A stretch of DNA of 20,635 nt from Betaproteobacteria bacterium (GTDB lineage Bacteria; Pseudomonadota; Gammaproteobacteria; Burkholderiales; SG8-39), in contig JAEKLK010000181.1 in NCBI GenBank assembly GCA_019509895.1, positions 1 through 20,635 on the forward strand. Reading direction: 5' to 3'. The notes under the pieces are model-generated. The model was not told the DNA's origin, ran no database searches, and saw nothing but the letters and a program-made list of their open reading frames with translations. The position numbers and the translations under genes are program-made. Each line of letters opens with the position of its first letter. Positions within the stretch are counted from its first letter, which is position 1. Shown piece by piece: positions 6,417 to 14,341 of the stretch.

Positions 6417-7385
6417 GTGAAGACCACCTTCCTCGAGTTCGAGCAGCCGATCGCGGAGCTCGAAACCCGTATCGAGGAGCTGCGCTACGTGCAGGACGAT
6501 TCGGCGGTCGACATTTCCGAAGAGATCCAGCGGCTCACCAAGCGCAGCCAGTCGCTCACCAAGGATATCTACGGCAAGCTGACTCCCTGGCAGGTGGCGC
6601 AGGTCGCGCGCCATCCGCAGCGACCTTACACGCTCGACTACGTGCAGGCGCTCTTCACGCATTGGGAGGAGCTGCATGGCGATCGCACCTTTGCCGATGA
6701 CGCCTCGATCGTCGGTGGCCTGGCGCGCTTCAACGGCACGCCGTGCGTGGTCATCGGCCACCAGAAGGGCCGCGACACCAAGGAGAAGATCGCGCGCAAC
6801 TTCGGCATGCCGAAGCCCGAGGGCTACCGCAAGGCGCTGCGCCTGATGAAGCTCGGCGAGAAGTTCGCGCTTCCGATATTCACTTTCGTCGATACGCCCG
6901 GCGCCTATCCCGGCATCGATGCCGAGGAGCGCGGCCAATCCGAAGCGATCGGTCGCAACCTGTTCGAGATGGCGCGCCTGCGCACGCCGCTCATCGCCAC
7001 GGTCATCGGCGAGGGCGGCTCGGGCGGCGCACTCGCCATCGCGGTGGGCGACGTGGTGATGATGCTGCAATACGCCACCTACTCCGTGATCTCGCCGGAA
7101 GGCTGCGCCTCGATCCTCTGGCGCAGCGCCGACATGGCGCCCGAGGCGGCCGACGCCCTCGCCATCACCTCGAGCCGCCTGAAGACCCTCGGGCTGATCG
7201 ACAGGATCGTGCCTGAGCCGGTCGGCGGGGCGCACCGTGACCCGCAGTCCACGGCGCAGGCGCTCAAGCGCGCGCTCGGCGAGGCGCTCAAGCAGGTGCA
7301 GGAGAAAAAGCCGAAGGAGCTGGTGGAGGCGCGGCTCGAACGGATCATGGGCTATGGCAAGTTCAAGGAAGCCACGGAGCGCTGA
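6417..7385 (+). CDS. accA: Acetyl-CoA carboxylase carboxyltransferase subunit alpha
   Basis: AccA forms the carboxyltransferase with AccD and makes malonyl-CoA, the committed step of fatty-acid synthesis, in the cytoplasm. The 322-residue protein has the family's full length. It starts TTFLEFEQPIAELETRIEEL. The carboxyltransferase core includes HWEELHGDR, the VIGHQKGRDTKEK segment, FVDTPGAYPG, and the glycine-rich GEGGSGGALAIAVGD that forms the active-site oxyanion hole. The start is GTG at 6417; no ATG nearby gives the correct N-terminus and no clear ribosome-binding sequence is present. The end overlaps the likely tilS start by 32 bases. Confidence 0.97.
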   Translation: MKTTFLEFEQPIAELETRIEELRYVQDDSAVDISEEIQRLTKRSQSLTKDIYGKLTPWQVAQVARHPQRPYTLDYVQALFTHWEELHGDRTFADDASIVGGLARFNGTPCVVIGHQKGRDTKEKIARNFGMPKPEGYRKALRLMKLGEKFALPIFTFVDTPGAYPGIDAEERGQSEAIGRNLFEMARLRTPLIATVIGEGGSGGALAIAVGDVVMMLQYATYSVISPEGCASILWRSADMAPEAADALAITSSRLKTLGLIDRIVPEPVGGAHRDPQSTAQALKRALGEALKQVQEKKPKELVEARLERIMGYGKFKEATER

Positions 7386-8580
7386 CGTCGTCGCGGCCGT
7401 GCGCCGCGTCCTTCCGCAGCTGCAGGGCAAGGCCGTTCTCATCGGGCTCTCCGGCGGCGTGGACTCGGTCGTGCTCCTGCACGCCCTGCGGCAGGCGATG
7501 CCGGGCGTGCGCGCGGCTCACATCCATCATGGCCTGAGTCCCAACGCGGATCGCTGGGCGCGCTTTTGCCGGCAGCTGTGCCGGCGCCTAGGAGTACCTC
7601 TCACCGTGCGGCGCGTGCCGGTGGCGAATAAAGGCGCCGGCGTCGAAGCGGCGGCGCGTGCGGCGCGCACCGCGGCCCTGCGCAAGCTCGATTTCGAGGT
7701 GCTCGTGCTAGCGCATCATCTCGATGACCAGGCCGAGACCGTGTTGCTCAACTTGCTGCGCGGAGCCGGCGTGCGCGGCGCGAGCGGCATGGCGCTGCGG
7801 GCGGCGTTCTACGGCCGCGAGGTCGTGCGTCCGCTGCTCGAGCTTCGCCGCGACGCGATCGTTGCGTACGCGCGCGAGCATGCGCTCGACTGGGTCGAGG
7901 ACGAAAGCAATCGCTCGGACGCGTTTGCGCGCAACTTCATCCGGCTGCGCATCGCGCCTCTTTTGACCGAGCGCTATCCGCGCTGGCGCGAGGCGCTGTC
8001 GCGCGCCGCACGCCATTTCGCGCGCACCGATGCCGATAGCCGCATCCTGCTGCGCGAGTTTCTCGCGAGCCACGGCCTGCGGGCGCCGAGCGAGGCGAAG
8101 CTGGTCGAGATGCTGAAGCAGCTCACCGCCGGCGCTGCCGGCACGCGCATCGAGCACGATGGCGCCGAGCTGCGCCTGTACCGCGGTGAAGTGCGTATCG
8201 AGCGGCCGCGCAAGGCGCATCCGTTCGAGCCGGTGGCCTGGCACGGCGAGCGGCGCCTCGCACTGCCGGCGCTTGGTGGAGAGCTGCGCTTTCACAAGGC
8301 GCGCGGCGCAGGCATCGATGCGAAGTGGGTCGAGGAGGGAACGATGCGCGTGCAGCTGCGCTCGGGCGGCGAGCGCTTGCAGCCCGACGCGCGGCGTCCG
8401 CGCCGCACGCTGAAAAATCTTTTTCAGGAGGCCGGCGTGCCGCCGTGGAAGCGCGAGCGGCTGCCGCTTCTCTATCGCGGCGCGGACCTGGTGTGGGCGC
8501 CGGGCCTCGGCATCGATGCGCGCTTCCAGAGCCCTCGCAAGAGCTCGGGATTCATGCCGGAATGGCGGCTAACCTGCTAA
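7354..8580 (+). CDS. tilS: tRNA(Ile)-lysidine synthetase
   Basis: TilS attaches lysine to C34 of the CAU-anticodon tRNA-Ile, switching it from reading AUG to AUA; it is normally essential. The ATP-binding PP-loop SGGVDS is at 33-38, followed by AHIHHGLSPNAD, LAHHLDDQAETVLLNLLRG and RGASGM typical of the family. The C-terminal tRNA-binding domains extend to about residue 408 (ARRPRRTLKNLFQEAGVP). The start is uncertain: ATG at 7354 overlaps accA by 32 bases, while GTG at 7399 would begin 13 bases after the accA stop and still keep the PP-loop. I prefer the ATG, though neither has a strong ribosome-binding sequence. Confidence 0.94.
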   Translation: MASSRKPRSADVVAAVRRVLPQLQGKAVLIGLSGGVDSVVLLHALRQAMPGVRAAHIHHGLSPNADRWARFCRQLCRRLGVPLTVRRVPVANKGAGVEAAARAARTAALRKLDFEVLVLAHHLDDQAETVLLNLLRGAGVRGASGMALRAAFYGREVVRPLLELRRDAIVAYAREHALDWVEDESNRSDAFARNFIRLRIAPLLTERYPRWREALSRAARHFARTDADSRILLREFLASHGLRAPSEAKLVEMLKQLTAGAAGTRIEHDGAELRLYRGEVRIERPRKAHPFEPVAWHGERRLALPALGGELRFHKARGAGIDAKWVEEGTMRVQLRSGGERLQPDARRPRRTLKNLFQEAGVPPWKRERLPLLYRGADLVWAPGLGIDARFQSPRKSSGFMPEWRLTC

Positions 8581-8597
8581 AATTGCACAAATATTTG
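8578..8597 (+). promoter_or_regulatory. Candidate ndk promoter element and AT-rich palindrome
   Basis: TAAAAT (8578-8583, five of six matches to -10) overlaps the tilS stop codon. It is followed by the palindrome CAAATATTTG at 8588-8597. This is the most AT-rich spot in the central block and lies in the only non-overlapping gap between tilS and ndk. A plausible -35 is not seen, so the assignment is weak. Confidence 0.3.
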
Positions 8598-8618
8598 CTC
8601 ATCGCGGAGCTTTTCTGG

Positions 8619-9044
8619 ATGGCGCTCGAGCGCACCCTTTCGATCATCAAGCCCGATGCCGTGAAGAAGAACGCCATTGGCCAGATCCTCGCCCGATTCG
8701 AGGCGGCGGGGCTGCGCATCGTGGCTGCGCGCATGATGCATCTCGCGCGCGCGGAGGCCGAGGGCTTCTACGCCGTGCACCGGCAACGGCCATTCTTCGC
8801 CGATCTGGTGGAATTCATGACTTCGGGACCCGTGCTCGTACAGGTGCTCGAGGGCGACAACGCCGTCGCCAGGAATCGTGAGCTGATGGGAGCGACCGAT
8901 CCGAAGAAGGCGGCGAAGGGCACGATCCGCGCCGACTTCGCCGACTCGATCGACGCCAACGCGGTGCACGGGTCGGACAGCGCGGAGAACGCGCGCGTCG
9001 AAGTGGCTTACTTCTTTCCCGCGTGCGAGGTCTATTCACGGTGA
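8619..9044 (+). CDS. ndk: Nucleoside diphosphate kinase
   Basis: Ndk moves the gamma phosphate from ATP to other nucleoside diphosphates and so balances NTP and dNTP pools. It is 141 residues, standard for bacteria. It starts LERTLSIIKPDAV, and the phosphohistidine motif NAVHGSDS places the active-site histidine at H117, the same number as in E. coli. RELMGATDPKKA is also conserved. The ATG at 8619 follows a GGAG ribosome-binding sequence (8606-8609). The frame is open much further upstream, but that lies over tilS. The last bases overlap the rlmN start. Confidence 0.97.
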   Translation: MALERTLSIIKPDAVKKNAIGQILARFEAAGLRIVAARMMHLARAEAEGFYAVHRQRPFFADLVEFMTSGPVLVQVLEGDNAVARNRELMGATDPKKAAKGTIRADFADSIDANAVHGSDSAENARVEVAYFFPACEVYSR

Positions 9045-10111
9045 ATCTCATCGGGCTCGACGCCGCGGCACTGGAGCGCTTCTTCGCCGAGCACGACGAG
9101 AAGCCGTTCCGCGCGCGCCAGGTCCTGCACTGGATCCACCAGCGCGGCGAGACCGATTTCGCTCGCATGAGCGATCTCGCCAAGGCGCTGCGCGAGAAGC
9201 TGGCGACGGTGGCGCGCATCGACGCGCCGGTGATCGTCGGCGATACCACCGCCGAGGACGGCACGCGCAAGTGGCTGCTCAAGGTGGACGACGCCAATGC
9301 GGTCGAGGCGGTGTTCATCCCGGAGGTGAACCGCGGCACGCTGTGCGTCTCGAGCCAGGCGGGCTGCGTGCTCGATTGCGCTTTCTGCTCTACCGGCAAG
9401 CAAGGCTTCAACCGCAACTTGAGCACCGCCGAAATAATCGGGCAGCTGTGGCTCGCCAACCGGTTGCTCGAGGGTGAACGCCCGGTCTCTAACGTGGTGA
9501 TGATGGGCATGGGTGAGCCGCTCCTCAACCTGGACAACGTCATTGCGGCGTTGCGGCTAATGCTCGACGACAACGCCTACGGACTCTCGCGTCGGCGCGT
9601 CACCGTGTCGACCTCGGGCGTCATTCCCGGCATGGATCAGCTGCGCGACGAGTGTCCGGTGGCGCTCGCGGTATCGCTGCACGCGCCGAACGACGAATTG
9701 CGCGACCGGCTGGTGCCGGTCAACCGCAAGTACCCGCTGCGCGCGCTGATCGCCGCCTGCAACCGCTATCTCGAAAGAGCGCCGCGCGACTTCGTCACCT
9801 TCGAGTACGTCATGCTGGAGGGCGTTAACGACAGCGACCAGCACGCGCGCGAGCTCCTCGGCATTGCAGCGCGCGTGCGCTGCAAGTTCAATCTCATTCC
9901 GTTCAATCCGTTCCCGCGCTCGGAGTTCCGCCGCTCGGAGGGCGAGCGCATCCGCCGCTTCGCCGAGATCCTGCAGCGCGGCGGCCTTACGGTGACGACG
10001 CGCAAGACGCGCGGTGACGACATTGCCGCGGCGTGCGGCCAGCTCGCCGGGGATGTCGCCGACCGCACGCGGCGAAGCGCCTTGTACCGACTGAAAGAAG
10101 TGCGGGCGTGA
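9041..10111 (+). CDS. rlmN: Dual-specificity 23S rRNA/tRNA adenine C2-methyltransferase RlmN
   Basis: A radical-SAM enzyme that methylates A2503 of 23S rRNA and A37 of some tRNAs, helping translational fidelity. It is 356 residues. The iron-sulfur motif is C109-x3-C113-x2-C116 (CVLDCAFC) followed by STGKQGF; the SAM-binding GMGEPL and the C-terminal GDDIAAACGQL carry the catalytic cysteine C332. A GTG at 9023 would add six residues, but GTG at 9041 overlaps the ndk stop as GTGA, follows GCGAGG, and gives the typical MNLIGLD start. It ends in another GTGA overlap with pilW. Confidence 0.97.
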   Translation: MNLIGLDAAALERFFAEHDEKPFRARQVLHWIHQRGETDFARMSDLAKALREKLATVARIDAPVIVGDTTAEDGTRKWLLKVDDANAVEAVFIPEVNRGTLCVSSQAGCVLDCAFCSTGKQGFNRNLSTAEIIGQLWLANRLLEGERPVSNVVMMGMGEPLLNLDNVIAALRLMLDDNAYGLSRRRVTVSTSGVIPGMDQLRDECPVALAVSLHAPNDELRDRLVPVNRKYPLRALIAACNRYLERAPRDFVTFEYVMLEGVNDSDQHARELLGIAARVRCKFNLIPFNPFPRSEFRRSEGERIRRFAEILQRGGLTVTTRKTRGDDIAAACGQLAGDVADRTRRSALYRLKEVRA

Positions 10112-10884
10112 GCGCCTGGCGCATCGCCGCGATTGCATTGCTGCTCGCCGGCTGCGCGGGGCGCGACACGGGACCGAGCGCCGACATCGGGACCATGGCC
10201 GGCGATCCCGGCGACCCGCGCAACCGCGCCCGCGTGCACACCGACCTTGCCGCCGGGTATTACGAGCGCGGCAGCATGGGCATCGCGCTGGAGGAGCTGC
10301 GCCAGGCGACCGCGGCCGACGCGTCGTATGCACCCGCGCACGGGCTCTACGGCCTCGTCTACATGGAGCTGCGTGAGAACGGGCAGGCGCAGGACAGCTT
10401 CGAGCGCGCGCTACGCATTGCGCCGAATGATCCGGACATCAACCACAACTACGGCTGGTTCCTCTGCCAGACCGGGCGGGAGAAGGAGAGCGTGCGCTAC
10501 TTCATGCAGGCCGTGAAGAATCCGCTCTACGCCGTGCCGTGGCGCTCGTATTCCGCGGCCGGCCTGTGCACCCTGCGCCTCAACAATGCCAAGGAGGCCG
10601 AGGATTACTTCCAGCGGGCGTTGAAGCTCGACCCCGACGAGCCGGCGGCGCTGCTCAAGCTCGGCGAGATCCGCTACCGGCAGGGCAGCAACGAGGAGGC
10701 GCGCAAGCTGGTCGCGCGTCACAACAAGCTCGTCTCGCCGACCGCGGAGTCGCTCTGGCTGGCATTGCGCATCGAGCGGCACCTGGGCCAGCGCGTGGCC
10801 GAGCAGAGCTACGCCAACCAGCTGCGCCGGCGTTTCCCCGGGTCGTCCGAATACCAATCGCTGCAGCGGGGGCAATATGACTGA
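10108..10884 (+). CDS. pilW: Type IV pilus biogenesis/stability lipoprotein PilW (PilF)
   Basis: An outer-membrane lipoprotein that pilots the secretin PilQ and stabilises type IV pili. It is 258 residues. A lipoprotein signal peptide ends in LLAG-C with acylated C16. The rest is tetratricopeptide repeats from about 40 to 200: AAGYYERGSMGIALEELRQA, AHGLYGLVYMELRENGQA, NHNYGWFLCQTGREKESV, and a further one near 160-195. GTG at 10108 overlaps the rlmN stop and places the lipobox correctly; the longer frame from 10033 lies over rlmN. Position between rlmN and rodZ is the usual one. No other pilus gene is in view. Confidence 0.93.
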   Translation: MSAWRIAAIALLLAGCAGRDTGPSADIGTMAGDPGDPRNRARVHTDLAAGYYERGSMGIALEELRQATAADASYAPAHGLYGLVYMELRENGQAQDSFERALRIAPNDPDINHNYGWFLCQTGREKESVRYFMQAVKNPLYAVPWRSYSAAGLCTLRLNNAKEAEDYFQRALKLDPDEPAALLKLGEIRYRQGSNEEARKLVARHNKLVSPTAESLWLALRIERHLGQRVAEQSYANQLRRRFPGSSEYQSLQRGQYD

Positions 10885-11725
10885 GCCGGTCGGTGCGGAG
10901 CTGAGAAACGCGCGCGAGCGGCTCGGACTCACGATATCCGAAGTCGCCCACCACCTGAAACTGGCGCCGCGCCAGGTCGAGGCGCTCGAGGAAGAGCGCT
11001 TCGAGCAGCTACCCGGCGTCACCTTCGTGCGCGGCATGCTCAAGACCTATGCGCGGCTTCTCAGGCTCGAGCCCGAGCCGTTCCTCGAGCGTCTTGCCGG
11101 ACGCTTCGAAGCGCCGGACGCGAGCCGGCTTGCCGCGCGCTACAGCCAGCCGGTGCCGTTTTCCGACAGCGCGCGCCACTCCACCTTCATCTACCTCGGC
11201 CTCTCGATTGTCGTGCTGGCACTCGGCGGCGGCGTCGCCTACCAGTGGTATCGCGAGCACAAGGCGCCCGCGGAGCTCGCCCAGGCGAAGCGCACGCCGG
11301 CGAACCCGCCCGCCGTCGCAAGCGCCGCACCGGCCGCGCCGCGCCCTGTGCCAAAGCTGGCCGAGCCGGTGGTGGAAAGCGAGCTCACCGCGAAGGTGGC
11401 GGTCGCCCTCGAGCCTGAGAAAGCGGCGCAGCCGGAGAAGCGCGCCATCGAAAAGGCATCGGTGGCCAAAGTGGCAGCGCCTGGCAGCGTCAACCGGCTC
11501 GTGATCCGCTGCGAAGAGGACGCCTGGATCGAGGTGAAGGACGCCAACGATCGCATGCTCGTGTCATCGCTCAATCCGAAGGGCAGCGAGCGCATCGTCC
11601 GTGCGCGCGGCCCGCTCACGCTGGTCATCGGCAACGCAGCGCACGTGCAGATCACCCATAACGAGCGCCCGGTCGACCTCGCCCCGCATACCAAGCTCAC
11701 CATCGCCCGCTTCACCCTGCCATGA
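10877..11725 (+). CDS. rodZ: Cytoskeleton protein RodZ (helix-turn-helix, single membrane span)
   Basis: RodZ links MreB filaments to the inner membrane and the elongation machinery, setting rod shape. Of 282 residues, about 5-75 form a Cro-like helix-turn-helix (LRNARERLGLTISEVAHHLK, then GVTFVRGMLKTYAR). A single membrane span lies at about 104-123. A proline/alanine-rich periplasmic linker covers 130-205, and the C-terminal DUF4115 domain runs from about 207 to 280. The HTH in this family mediates MreB contact rather than gene control. The start overlaps pilW by 8 bases. Confidence 0.92.
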   Translation: MTEPVGAELRNARERLGLTISEVAHHLKLAPRQVEALEEERFEQLPGVTFVRGMLKTYARLLRLEPEPFLERLAGRFEAPDASRLAARYSQPVPFSDSARHSTFIYLGLSIVVLALGGGVAYQWYREHKAPAELAQAKRTPANPPAVASAAPAAPRPVPKLAEPVVESELTAKVAVALEPEKAAQPEKRAIEKASVAKVAAPGSVNRLVIRCEEDAWIEVKDANDRMLVSSLNPKGSERIVRARGPLTLVIGNAAHVQITHNERPVDLAPHTKLTIARFTLP

Positions 11726-12951
11726 AACGACGCTTGTCGCGCCAGGTGCGCGTCGGCGGGGTCGCCATTGGCGGCGGCGCCCCGATCGTGGTGCAGTCGA
11801 TGACCAACACCGATACGGCGGACGTGCGCGCCACGGTGGACCAGGTCGCGGAGCTCGCGCGCGCCGGCTCGGAGCTCGTGCGCATCACCGTGAACTCACC
11901 CGAAGCCGCCGCCGCCGTGCCGCGCATCCGCGAGCGGCTCGACCTCACCGGCTGCCGCGTGCCGCTGGTGGGCGACTTCCATTTCAACGGCCACAAGCTG
12001 CTCACGCACTTTCCCGACTGCGCCCGCGAACTCGCCAAGTACCGTATCAATCCCGGCAACGTCGGCCGCGGCGCCAAGCGCGACGACCAGTTCGCGGCGA
12101 TGATCGACTGCGCGCTCGAGTACGGCAAACCGGTGCGCATCGGCGTGAACTGGGGAAGCCTCGACCCTGAGCTGCTGGCGCGCATGATGGACGAGAATGC
12201 GCGGCGCTCCGAGCCGCTGGCAGCCGACGAGGTGATGCGCGAGGCGGTGATCCGCTCGGCGCTAGAGTCGGCGCGCCAGGCGGAGCAGTGGGGCCTGGAC
12301 GCCGAGCGCATCGTCATCTCGTGCAAGATGAGCCAGGTGCAGGATCTGATCGGCGTGTACCGCGCGCTCGCCGAGCGCTGCGATTACGCGCTGCATCTCG
12401 GCCTCACCGAGGCCGGCATGGGCAGCAAGGGCATCGTCGCCTCGACCGCCGCCATGGCCGTGCTGCTCCAGGAAGGCATCGGCGACACGATCCGGGTCTC
12501 GCTCACGCCGCAGCCCGGCGGCAGCCGCACGCGCGAGGTGCAGGTGGCGCAGGAGATCCTGCAGACCATGGGACTTCGCGCCTTTACGCCGATGGTGAGC
12601 GCCTGCCCGGGCTGCGGACGCACCACCAGCAGCTATTTCCAGGAGCTGGCCGAGAAGATCGAGAGCTACCTGCGGGCGCAGATGCCGCTCTGGCGCGAGA
12701 GCTATCCCGGTGTCGAACAAATGCGCGTCGCGGTGATGGGCTGCGTGGTGAACGGCCCCGGCGAATCCAAGCACGCCAACATCGGCATCAGCCTGCCCGG
12801 CACGAACGAAGTGCCGGTGGCGCCGGTGTACGTCGACGGCCATAAGACCGTCACCCTGAAGGGCGATCGCATCGCCGAGGAATTCCAGGCGATCGTCGCG
12901 TCCTACGTGCGCGAGAAGTACGGCGCCGCGCTGCACGCCAGCGCGAAATAA
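11722..12951 (+). CDS. ispG: 4-hydroxy-3-methylbut-2-enyl diphosphate synthase (IspG/GcpE)
   Basis: IspG converts the cyclic diphosphate MEcPP to HMBPP, the penultimate step of the MEP isoprenoid pathway. It is 409 residues. The N-terminal TIM barrel starts with PIVVQSMTNTDTADV and contains YRINPGNVG near 107-115. The 4Fe-4S ligands are seen as ACPGCGRT (C295, C298) and MGCVVNGPGE (C341, E348). All key residues are intact. The ATG overlaps the rodZ stop (ATGA). Twenty-two bases separate its stop from the hisS GTG, the longest gap between ndk and der. Confidence 0.97.
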   Translation: MKRRLSRQVRVGGVAIGGGAPIVVQSMTNTDTADVRATVDQVAELARAGSELVRITVNSPEAAAAVPRIRERLDLTGCRVPLVGDFHFNGHKLLTHFPDCARELAKYRINPGNVGRGAKRDDQFAAMIDCALEYGKPVRIGVNWGSLDPELLARMMDENARRSEPLAADEVMREAVIRSALESARQAEQWGLDAERIVISCKMSQVQDLIGVYRALAERCDYALHLGLTEAGMGSKGIVASTAAMAVLLQEGIGDTIRVSLTPQPGGSRTREVQVAQEILQTMGLRAFTPMVSACPGCGRTTSSYFQELAEKIESYLRAQMPLWRESYPGVEQMRVAVMGCVVNGPGESKHANIGISLPGTNEVPVAPVYVDGHKTVTLKGDRIAEEFQAIVASYVREKYGAALHASAK

Positions 12952-12969
12952 AATCGGCGAAATAGAATC
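12943..12969 (+). promoter_or_regulatory. Tandem -10-like direct repeat upstream of hisS
   Basis: GCGAAATAAAATC (12943-12955) and GCGAAATAGAATC (12957-12969) are a direct repeat with 12 of 13 bases identical and a 14-base period. Each contains a -10-like hexamer: TAAAAT at 12949 and TAGAAT at 12963. The first overlaps the ispG stop codon. The second would start a transcript at about 12975, at the hisS GTG. No clear -35 is present. Confidence 0.4.
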
Positions 12970-12973
12970 TCGC

Positions 12974-14341
12974 GTGCCCAAGGTCCGCCCCGCCCTCCTG
13001 AAGGGCTTCGATCAGGAGTTTTTGCCGCAGGAGCAGCTGCAGTTCAACGCGCTCGTGGAGCTCATCCGGCGCAACTTCGAGCGCTTTGGCTTCCTGCCGC
13101 TCGAGACACCGTCGGCCGAGCGCATCGAGGTGCTGACCTCCAAGGGCGGCGCCGAGAAGGAGATCTACGCGCTTTCGCGCCTGGCGGCGGCCGACGAGGA
13201 CGACGAGGCGGCCGCGAAAGGCGCGCTGCGCTTCGACCTGACGGTGCCGCTCGCGCGCTATGTCGCCATGCGTGAGCGCGAGCTCGCCTTTCCCTTCCGC
13301 CGCTACCAGATCCAGCGCGTCTGGCGCGGCGAGAACCCGCAGGTGAAGCGCGGCCGCTTCCGCGAGTTCTATCAGTGCGACATCGACGTCATCAACCGCG
13401 AGACGCTCTCGTATCTCGCCGAGGCCGAGATCCCGAGCGTCATCTACAGCGTTTTTCGCGAGATGGCGATCGGCGATTTCGTCATCCGTATCAACAATCG
13501 CAAGGTGCTGAAGGGCATCCTGCAGCATTTCAACATCGCCGACGGCTCGGCCACGCCGATCCTGCGCGCGCTCGACAAGATCGAGAAAGAAGAAAAAGCC
13601 GCCGTGCTGGCCGAGTTAGAGCGCAACGGCGTTGCGGCGAAATCGGCGACAGAGCTGTATCAGATTATCTCTACGCGGCGGCAAACCAACGAAGCTTTGG
13701 CTCTACTGACCGATCTCGCGTACGCCAACGAAACCTTTGTGCAGGGCGTTGCGGAGTTGGGCAAGATCGTCGAGGCGATCCGCCAGTTCGGCGTGCCGGA
13801 GGGCGCCTTTGCCATCGATCTGGGCGTGGTGCGCGGGCTCGACTACTACACCGGCACCATCTATGAGACGACGCTTGTCGCGCATCCCGACATCGGCAGC
13901 ATCTGCTCGGGCGGACGCTACGACGATCTCGCGAGCTATTTCACCAGCACGCGGCTCCCGGGCGTCGGGATTTCCATCGGCCTCAGCCGGCTCTTTGCGC
14001 GCCTGAAGGAGGCCCACCTGCTGCAGCCGCTCGTGCGCACGCCGGCCGAGGTGCTGGTCACCACGCTCGCGCCCGAGTCGCTCGAGCACTACCTGCGCAT
14101 CGCGGCACGCCTGCGTGCCGAAGATGTCAACACCGAGGTCTATCTCGAGCGCGCCAAGATCGGCAAGCAATTCGAATACGCCAACAAGAAGGGCTTTCGC
14201 GTGGCGATCACCGCCGGGCCCGACGAGTTCGCGCGCGGCACGGTGAAGATCAAGAATCTCGCGACGCAGGCCGAGTCCGACGTGGCGGCGGGCGAGATCA
14301 TCCCCACGGTTAAAAGCATGCTCAACACGAAGGTTCACTGA
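12974..14341 (+). CDS. hisS: Histidine--tRNA ligase, divergent FDLTVP/FYQCD type
   Basis: HisRS charges tRNA-His in the cytoplasm. The protein is 455 residues, about 30 longer than E. coli HisRS. Class II motifs are present: RFDLTVPLARYV at 86-97, RVWRGENP then GRFREFYQCDID near 127-138, VRGLDYYTG at 286-294, and a final LSRLF in motif 3, followed by an anticodon-binding domain. Proteobacterial HisRS normally reads IRGMNDxLP near the N-terminus, LRPEGTA, and QFHQ in place of EFYQCD. The motifs here instead resemble the Bacteroidetes- and eukaryote-like type. The locus (after ispG, before yfgM) is the normal one. GTG at 12974 has no ribosome-binding sequence; it may be read leaderless. The stop overlaps yfgM by one base. 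Confidence 0.92.
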   Translation: MPKVRPALLKGFDQEFLPQEQLQFNALVELIRRNFERFGFLPLETPSAERIEVLTSKGGAEKEIYALSRLAAADEDDEAAAKGALRFDLTVPLARYVAMRERELAFPFRRYQIQRVWRGENPQVKRGRFREFYQCDIDVINRETLSYLAEAEIPSVIYSVFREMAIGDFVIRINNRKVLKGILQHFNIADGSATPILRALDKIEKEEKAAVLAELERNGVAAKSATELYQIISTRRQTNEALALLTDLAYANETFVQGVAELGKIVEAIRQFGVPEGAFAIDLGVVRGLDYYTGTIYETTLVAHPDIGSICSGGRYDDLASYFTSTRLPGVGISIGLSRLFARLKEAHLLQPLVRTPAEVLVTTLAPESLEHYLRIAARLRAEDVNTEVYLERAKIGKQFEYANKKGFRVAITAGPDEFARGTVKIKNLATQAESDVAAGEIIPTVKSMLNTKVH

